A stretch of DNA of 20,115 nucleotides. Source: Bacteroidota bacterium. Lineage in GTDB: Bacteria; Bacteroidota; Ignavibacteria; Tepidaquicellales; Tepidaquicellaceae. The notes under the pieces were generated by a model. The model saw only the letters and a program-made list of their open reading frames with translations. It had not been told where the DNA came from and did not search any database. The stretch is from the NCBI GenBank assembly GCA_023429265.1, contig JAEYVS010000039.1:1-20115 (forward strand), read 5' to 3'. Numbering within the stretch: the first letter of the stretch is position 1; every line of letters begins with the position of its first letter. The position numbers and the translations under genes were made by a program. Below are positions 15,621-20,115 of the stretch, in pieces.

Positions 15621-15767
15621 AATTCCCCCCATAAAGTTTAATGGTTAAGTAGCGAACCTATAGGGGTTTATTGATGTTAAACCATATGTAGCCCTTAAAA
15701 GTTAAGCCATTTACTATGGAATAATTACTATATATACAGTAACTTTGTATAGTAAGAGGCGTAAAAT
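15621..15767. promoter_or_regulatory. divergent promoter region between sigma factor and lytic transglycosylase, with GTTAARCCAT repeats
   Basis: GTTAAACCAT (15676-15685) and GTTAAGCCAT (15701-15710) are direct repeats 25 bp apart. A related inverted copy, ATGGTTAAG, stands at 15641-15649. TAACTTTG at 15740-15747 fits the Bacteroidota -7 consensus TAnnTTTG for the plus-strand gene, but I see no matching -33 element. The repeats could be sites for the neighbouring sigma factor or another regulator. Confidence 0.4.
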
Positions 15768-16814
15768 TTGATAAAGGATAGCTATAAAATAGCACAAAAA
15801 ACATTACTAAAATCAGTGTTAATACTTAGAGACAGGCTATTTATTTTTGTACCCATAGTAATGGTGATAATGGCGTTGCTGTATTCCATTTTTTCAGGGA
15901 GCAGTCTCCCGGAAAAAATGGATGACATTACTTCATCAGGGGAGGATTATATTATTACTCAGGCGCCGGAGGATGTTATGGGGCAGGATCCGGAGCTGTT
16001 AAAAAAAGACCCACTCCAGAGGATGTTAAATCTGACATCTTATGAAAATATTTATAAAATGGAAAAGTCATTCCTGGGATGGAGTGATTTATTTGAATCA
16101 TTTACTTATAACGTAAATTCCAAAGGAAGTAATGTAAATCTTACCACAAACATTCCGGGACTTGATCAGCCTAAACACCGAAGTCTTGGTAATGTAGACG
16201 CGCTAGTCGATGCGTATGGCGTAGTGATTGTGCGAGAATGTAATTTCTATAAGCTCGACTGGAGGCTCATTCTTGGATTAATAAGGCAGGAGTCATTCTT
16301 TAATCCTGAGGCGGTTTCACACGCAGGTGCCTTTGGATTTATGCAGATAATGCCTCGAACAGGAGCAGGTCTTCAAAGCGAATTGAACCTGCACGATACC
16401 AAGGGTCCGGATAATAATCTCATAGCAGGTATTTATTATTACGCTAAACTTGTGGGAAGTTTTGAGTTCACAGGCGAAGATAAATACCGATTTGCATTGG
16501 CAGCTTACAATGGGGGATTTGGCAGAGTAATAGACGCTATGACCATTGCATCATATTTCGATCTCGATTATCACAAATGGGATAATGTCAAAGAAATGTA
16601 TCCTTATCTTGCCTCAAATCAGGATTCCATTCATGCTCTTGTCTGGCCAAATTCAAAAAGACCACAGTATGGAGCATTGAATAACTGGAAAGAGCCGTAT
16701 AATTATGTGGAAAGTGTAATGTATTTCTATGAGCAATACAAAAAAATGTATGAGACTAATCTGAAGGAAGAAAAATCCACCAAAAAGAGCTCTAAAAAGA
16801 AAAAGAAGAAGTAA
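15768..16814 (+). CDS. membrane-anchored lytic transglycosylase (SLT domain)
   Basis: This 348-residue murein hydrolase has a cytoplasmic basic start, one transmembrane helix at about 24-42 (LFIFVPIVMVIMALLYSIF) and a long linker. The SLT domain starts at about residue 160. Its motifs are LIRQESFFNPEAVS with catalytic E175, then AGAFGFMQIMP at 186-196 and ALAAYNGG further on, as in goose-lysozyme-like transglycosylases that cleave the MurNAc-GlcNAc bond with 1,6-anhydro formation. The protein ends in a lysine/serine-rich tail of about 16 residues. The start is TTG 15768-15770, with AGAGG at 15755-15759 eight bases upstream; there is no ATG before the helix. It is divergent from the ECF sigma factor and could be under its control. 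The next gene begins directly at its stop codon. Confidence 0.9.
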   Translation: MIKDSYKIAQKTLLKSVLILRDRLFIFVPIVMVIMALLYSIFSGSSLPEKMDDITSSGEDYIITQAPEDVMGQDPELLKKDPLQRMLNLTSYENIYKMEKSFLGWSDLFESFTYNVNSKGSNVNLTTNIPGLDQPKHRSLGNVDALVDAYGVVIVRECNFYKLDWRLILGLIRQESFFNPEAVSHAGAFGFMQIMPRTGAGLQSELNLHDTKGPDNNLIAGIYYYAKLVGSFEFTGEDKYRFALAAYNGGFGRVIDAMTIASYFDLDYHKWDNVKEMYPYLASNQDSIHALVWPNSKRPQYGALNNWKEPYNYVESVMYFYEQYKKMYETNLKEEKSTKKSSKKKKKK

Positions 16815-18011
16815 TTGATTTCTAATCAATCCATCCCTTCCGAAGAGGTAAAACATATCTTCGATAATACCAAAGAAGTAAAAGATGCCCGTAAGTTATA
16901 TCCTGTTACGGATAACTGTGTTTACCTGGATGCTGCTCATTACGCGGCATATTCACTTGAGACAGCGAGAAGGCTGAAAGAATACATTGACAAATTCACT
17001 CATACCAACGATAATCTCACTAAGTTTAATCTACTTACAGGTACACGACTTGTATCAAAATGCGCTAGATTAATTAATGCGAAGTCCGAAGATATCATAA
17101 TTACCAATAATACCACTCACGGATTGAATATATTTGCCAACGGGATAGCCCTGAAGTCAGGTGATACTGTTGCCTTCCCTGATTGCTCTTTCCCTGCGAT
17201 AGTATATCCCTGGCTAAATCAGGAAAAACTGCGTGGAATCAAACCGGTTATGATAAAATCTGATTTACCGGGTAAAGTAAATGCTGATGAGGTTGAGCGT
17301 GTAATAAACGAAAATAATGTTAAAGTTCTGACAATAAGCCACGTGGAATTTCTCGGCTGGAGAAATGACATAGCAAGATTAAGGCAGATTTGTAGCGATA
17401 ATAATTGCTACCTGGTTGTGGATGCCATTCAGAGCACGGGTGTGTGCCCCTTTGATGTAGAGGAATTACAGCCTGACTTCTATGCTACCGGGTCACAGAA
17501 ATGGATGATGGCTCCTGCGGGAATTGGATTTGCTTACATTGCCCGTCATATGAGAGAGTACATTCATCCTACATATATAAGCACTATGGGCGTGAATTAT
17601 GACTTTGATAATTTTCTTGATTACAAGCTTGAATTCGCGGACAATGGCACGGCTTATATGAATTCTACTCCCAATACACTTGGTATGATTGGGATGGAAT
17701 CTTCAATTGATTTGTTTTTGAAACTCGGTGTAGATAATATTTTTAAGCACATTCTTCATTTACAGGATGTATTGATGGAAAATCTCCGGGGAAGTGATAT
17801 TGAGGTAGTTTCTTCGATGGATGAAAAAAACAGGTCAAACATACTTTTGCTCTCTCACAAGGATCCTACACGTAATCAGGATATCAGACAGAAATTAGAG
17901 AAAAAAAATATTTTTATTGCAGTGCGGGAGGGATATATAAGGGTTTCCGCGCATTTGTATAATAATGAAGAGGATGTTTTAACTCTGGCTGAGGAAATGA
18001 CAAAGCTATAA
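16815..18011 (+). CDS. PLP-dependent class V aminotransferase-fold enzyme
   Basis: This 398-residue fold-type I PLP enzyme has NTTHGLN (99-105) for phosphate binding, VVDAIQSTG (201-209) with D203 and Q206 at the cofactor ring, and SQKW with PLP-binding lysine K229. The C-terminal segment REGYIRVSAHLYNNEED carries the substrate-carboxylate arginine. The mobile loop cysteine of NifS/IscS/SufS-type desulfurases is absent: where SufS has RAGHHCAQP, this protein reads IAVREGYIRVS. It is therefore probably not a cysteine desulfurase. It belongs to the isopenicillin N epimerase/selenocysteine lyase-like branch, with the substrate unknown. The TTG start (16815-16817) follows the stop of the lytic transglycosylase with no gap. 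The 3' end overlaps the convergent ComF-like gene by 6 bp. Confidence 0.88.
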   Translation: MISNQSIPSEEVKHIFDNTKEVKDARKLYPVTDNCVYLDAAHYAAYSLETARRLKEYIDKFTHTNDNLTKFNLLTGTRLVSKCARLINAKSEDIIITNNTTHGLNIFANGIALKSGDTVAFPDCSFPAIVYPWLNQEKLRGIKPVMIKSDLPGKVNADEVERVINENNVKVLTISHVEFLGWRNDIARLRQICSDNNCYLVVDAIQSTGVCPFDVEELQPDFYATGSQKWMMAPAGIGFAYIARHMREYIHPTYISTMGVNYDFDNFLDYKLEFADNGTAYMNSTPNTLGMIGMESSIDLFLKLGVDNIFKHILHLQDVLMENLRGSDIEVVSSMDEKNRSNILLLSHKDPTRNQDIRQKLEKKNIFIAVREGYIRVSAHLYNNEEDVLTLAEEMTKL

Positions 18012-18737
18012 TTCTTTAGGATCCCGCGCCATCGCCAGGCACCCACCAAGGATCTTTCCACACCCGTTTTCCTTCAATATTCGTATTACTTCATTTACTG
18101 TTGAACCTGTTGTAATTATATCATCCATTACTATTAGATTCTTTCCTTTCAATCTTTCTCTGAACTCTTCATTTATCTCAAATGCCCCTCGCACATTTTC
18201 AATACGTTCGGCGCGTGTAAGACGTGTCTGAGTCTTTGTATAACGGATCCGTTTTACTGCATTGGTAAGCGCTTTAATTCCTGTCTCTTTACTGATTCCT
18301 TTGACTATATAATCAGATTGATTGTAATGCCTTTCACGAATGCGAACTTTATGCAGAGGTACGGGAATAATATAATCGTATCCCTTACATCGCTCGCTCA
18401 GTATTTTGCCTATAACCTCACCCATAAATACCCCCAGATTTCGCATCCCCGAGTATTTGATGTGATGTACTACTTTTTCCATCCTGCTTTCCGGCCTCAA
18501 AGTATAAAATCCAAAGTATTCGTCTGAATCCAATTTCGCCTTTAAATCGACTAGATCCTGTAGTGAAGTTGTTTCCAGGGTAGTAAATATCTCATCTGAA
18601 ATGTATTTATTGGAATTCTCCTCCGGAAGTCTTTGATCGGAAACGATGCAGACCGGCGGGAAGATGAAGTTTACTGTGTCTGTAATAATTTGCCTTAGCA
18701 TATCAGTATTAGATAAAATATGTCTATTTAGCCTCAA
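18006..18737 (-). CDS. comF: ComF-like phosphoribosyltransferase
   Basis: This 243-residue protein carries the ComF N-terminal segment (FIFPPVC near 24-30) and the phosphoribosyltransferase fold. The fold shows the conserved HIKYSG (90-95), VPLHKVRIRERHYNQSD and the PRPP loop VMDDIITTGST. ComF supports DNA uptake in competent bacteria and is also widely kept without natural competence. The CxxC...CxxC zinc ribbon of classical ComF is reduced to one cysteine (C30). The start is TTG 18735-18737 with AGGA eight bases upstream; an ATG at 18699-18701 would remove 12 residues and has no Shine-Dalgarno. The gene converges on the aminotransferase gene, with a 6-bp overlap of the two ends. Confidence 0.88.
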   Translation of the reverse strand: MRLNRHILSNTDMLRQIITDTVNFIFPPVCIVSDQRLPEENSNKYISDEIFTTLETTSLQDLVDLKAKLDSDEYFGFYTLRPESRMEKVVHHIKYSGMRNLGVFMGEVIGKILSERCKGYDYIIPVPLHKVRIRERHYNQSDYIVKGISKETGIKALTNAVKRIRYTKTQTRLTRAERIENVRGAFEINEEFRERLKGKNLIVMDDIITTGSTVNEVIRILKENGCGKILGGCLAMARDPKEL

Positions 18738-18817
18738 AATTTAATTCCTCAGAATATAAACCTCAAGGTGGTTTTATGCATCTTATGAGTAAATTTAATC
18801 TTAAAAGGGGAGTAATT

Positions 18818-19765
18818 ATGAGATTTTTACAGGTTCTATCCCGAAAATTAACCTTATGGCTGATTTTTGCAGCAATTTTGAGTGGGTGTTCTTCTACAGC
18901 AAATGTAAAGGAATATTCTAATAATAACTCAAATGATGATTTTCTACTAAATGAGTTCAATGTGACTACCTCTCCGGGAATGACACTCGATGTTGAGTCA
19001 GATGCCGGGGCAATTAAAATCAAACCCGGATCAGGCAATGAAGTAAAAGTAAAAGTCTTTGGAAATGATGAGACTAATAATAAGGTGACATATAGTGCAA
19101 TTAGCACTGCAAACGGAGTATCTGTTAAATCGAAGATCAAAGAGGAATTTAAAAACAAGAATTTTAACGGTGATTTTAAGCTAAGATTTGAGATAGAAGT
19201 ACCATCAAGTTATAATGTCAATGTTACGACCGGAGGCGGATCCATAAGCGTATCTGACATTAGTGGTGAAGTGATATTACTTACAGGCGGTGGATCGATA
19301 ACAATCGACAGGACTACAGGTGACATCAGTGTAAATACCGGCGGCGGTTCAGTAAAGATATCAGATAATACCGGTGATATAAATGTGAATACAGGGGGTG
19401 GTATGGTTAAACTGGATTCATTTGATGGGAACATAGATATCAATACCGGAGGAGGAAGTGTCTCTCTACAGGGCTCTAATGGCTCTGTAGACGTTAATAC
19501 GGGCGGTGGAAGCATTGATCTTGATTATTCCGGGAGTAACTATGGAATAGAACTTTCAACCGGCGGAGGCTCAATAAGCCTGGATATTCCTTCAGGATTT
19601 GCGGCTAATGTGGATCTGACCACAAATGTGGGAACAATCTCATCGGATTTTGGTGAACCAAAGAAAAATGGAATGGGTTCTAACCTGAAAACAACAATCA
19701 ACGGTGGTGGCGAAAAGCTGGAATGTTCGACTAATGCAGGAAGTATCAAGTTAAATAAAAAATAG
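18818..19765 (+). CDS. DUF4097-type repeat lipoprotein, putative beta-helix
   Basis: This 315-residue lipoprotein has signal peptide and lipobox LSGC (C24, serine at +2). The preferred ATG (18818-18820) follows GGGGAG; an earlier ATG at 18776 would put 14 extra residues before the signal peptide. After about 110 residues comes a run of seven TGGG units. The first six (19229, 19283, 19337, 19391, 19445, 19499) are exactly 54 bp, 18 residues, apart, and the seventh is at 19559. Degenerate units follow (TTNVGTIS, STNAGSIKLN). Each unit is one T-G-G-G-S-I/V turn followed by a strand, which fits one coil of a right-handed beta-helix, the fold of the DUF4097 family. Function is unknown; a surface or periplasmic structural role is likely. 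A strong terminator follows. Confidence 0.85.
   Translation: MRFLQVLSRKLTLWLIFAAILSGCSSTANVKEYSNNNSNDDFLLNEFNVTTSPGMTLDVESDAGAIKIKPGSGNEVKVKVFGNDETNNKVTYSAISTANGVSVKSKIKEEFKNKNFNGDFKLRFEIEVPSSYNVNVTTGGGSISVSDISGEVILLTGGGSITIDRTTGDISVNTGGGSVKISDNTGDINVNTGGGMVKLDSFDGNIDINTGGGSVSLQGSNGSVDVNTGGGSIDLDYSGSNYGIELSTGGGSISLDIPSGFAANVDLTTNVGTISSDFGEPKKNGMGSNLKTTINGGGEKLECSTNAGSIKLNKK
19229..19600 (+). repeat. 54-bp periodic coding repeat (TGGGS/I coils)
   Basis: Codons for T-G-G-G recur at 19229, 19283, 19337, 19391, 19445, 19499 and 19559. Six starts are spaced exactly 54 bp and the last 60 bp. Codon use differs between copies (GGC/GGT/GGA/GGG), so they diverged some time ago. Confidence 0.9.
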
Positions 19766-19790
19766 TATTAAATTGTGTCTCATACAAATG

Positions 19791-19832
19791 AAGCCTCTGC
19801 TGAATGTCAGCCGGGGCTTTCTTTATTCTTTT
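19791..19832 (+). terminator. terminator after the DUF4097 gene, overlapping the BrkB 3' end
   Basis: AAGCCTCTGCTGA (19791-19803) pairs with TCAGCCGGGGCTT (19807-19819) around loop ATG, with one mismatch and one G-U pair. It is followed by TTCTTTATTCTTTTT. The right arm is the last 13 bases of the convergent BrkB gene, stop codon included. Confidence 0.85.
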
Positions 19833-20115
19833 TCTCCATTGCTTCATTTATGAGGTCAGTTATTTTTCCAATCTTTACCGCATAGTTATTTGTAAGAAGC
19901 GGGGCTTTAGCATATTTATTTCTATACACCTGCGTAAATTCCGCTCCGAAGAAAAATATGAACGATGAATAGTATATCCATGCCATAAAGACCACCAGTG
20001 AACCTGCCGCACCGAAGACAGATCCGTAAGAACTGCTTGCAAGATATAACCCTATCAAATACTTACCAAGCGCGAAAAGTAATGAAGTGATGATTGCGCC
20101 GAACCAGATATATTT
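19807..20115 (-). CDS. YihY/virulence factor BrkB family membrane protein, C-terminal part (cut by right edge)
   Basis: The last 102 residues of a YihY/BrkB protein are visible, reading from the right edge to the TGA at 19807-19809. They include the last two helices and the family signature: FGAIITSLLFALGKYLIG, then YLASSSYGSVFGAAGSLV, MAWIYYSSFIFFFGAEFTQV and Y-R-N-K-Y. A basic and acidic cytoplasmic tail of about 35 residues follows. The family is multi-pass inner-membrane protein of unsettled function, despite the old name ribonuclease BN for one member. The N-terminal part lies outside the window. Confidence 0.93.
   Translation of the reverse strand, partial: KYIWFGAIITSLLFALGKYLIGLYLASSSYGSVFGAAGSLVVFMAWIYYSSFIFFFGAEFTQVYRNKYAKAPLLTNNYAVKIGKITDLINEAMEKKNKESPG

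Noticed and set aside
16785..16814. Lysine-rich tail of the lytic transglycosylase as a possible frameshift product
   Set aside because: The tail is in frame, ends directly before the next gene's start, and short poly-lysine tails are common in membrane-anchored wall enzymes; there is no sign of an indel.
16815..18011. Assignment as a cysteine desulfurase (iscS/sufS)
   Set aside because: The PLP lysine motif fits the superfamily, but the loop cysteine needed for persulfide formation is missing.
19210..19749. Minus-strand ORFs of 101 and 69 residues rich in PPPV
   Set aside because: They are the reverse-strand reading of the Gly-rich DUF4097 repeats (GGX codons read as PPP) and disappear as genes once the plus-strand lipoprotein is accepted.
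18818..19765. 54-bp periodicity as a CRISPR or non-coding tandem array
   Set aside because: The repeats are in frame inside a lipoprotein with a signal peptide, and the units are similar at protein level only, with no identical DNA repeats or spacers.

Overview
The window is a gene-dense, moderately AT-rich bacterial chromosome segment of about 20 kb. It carries 23 protein-coding genes, two of them cut by the window edges. I see no rRNA, tRNA, CRISPR array, insertion sequence or prophage, and the longest stretch without a gene is about 175 bp. The gene set points to the Bacteroidota/Chlorobiota/Ignavibacteriota side of the tree: an archaeal-type class I aldolase, a DUF4097 lipoprotein, an ECF sigma/anti-sigma/Spy-like cassette without a zinc-finger anti-sigma, and a CvpA-MutS2 pair. 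That placement is inference from gene content. Several starts are TTG codons backed by good Shine-Dalgarno sequences, so starts chosen only by ATG would be wrong here.

Region 1 (1-4903, all minus strand) reads from right to left: a DMT/EamA permease, a CDF metal transporter with an unusually long triplicated cytoplasmic domain, a Gfo/Idh/MocA oxidoreductase, a calcineurin-like phosphoesterase and a CCA-adding/poly(A) polymerase-type nucleotidyltransferase that runs off the left edge. Genes overlap or nearly touch. Region 2 (4939-7323, minus) is a second transcription unit: a small membrane protein, the YgfZ-like folate-binding Fe-S protein, class I fructose-bisphosphate aldolase, a 38-residue lysine-rich protein, then a hairpin terminator.

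Region 3 (7475-11486, plus) is divergent from region 2: a membrane-anchored TPR protein, a YqeY-like protein, a CvpA-like membrane protein and MutS2. An NtrC-type response regulator (11526-12890) follows; its AAA+ domain lacks the GAFTGA loop needed to engage sigma-54. After it comes a lipoprotein of unknown function (12982-13650), closed by a clear bidirectional terminator.

Region 4 (13679-15591, minus) is an envelope-stress style cassette: ECF sigma factor, single-pass anti-sigma factor and a periplasmic Spy/LTXXQ-like protein. Its sigma gene has an awkward start, because the best Shine-Dalgarno/ATG lies upstream in a different frame. Divergently, a membrane-anchored lytic transglycosylase and a PLP-dependent class V aminotransferase-fold enzyme (15768-18011, plus) share one operon. 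The aminotransferase overlaps a convergent ComF-like phosphoribosyltransferase by 6 bp. The right end holds a DUF4097 lipoprotein with an exact 54-bp repeat period and the C-terminal part of a YihY/BrkB membrane protein.

Most of the window is ordinary housekeeping content, and I do not see a new defence or mobile system. The points most worth a second look are the response regulator without GAFTGA, the CDF transporter with three tandem cytoplasmic domains, the sigma-factor start, the strictly periodic DUF4097 lipoprotein and a fresh 15-bp duplication at a stop/start junction.
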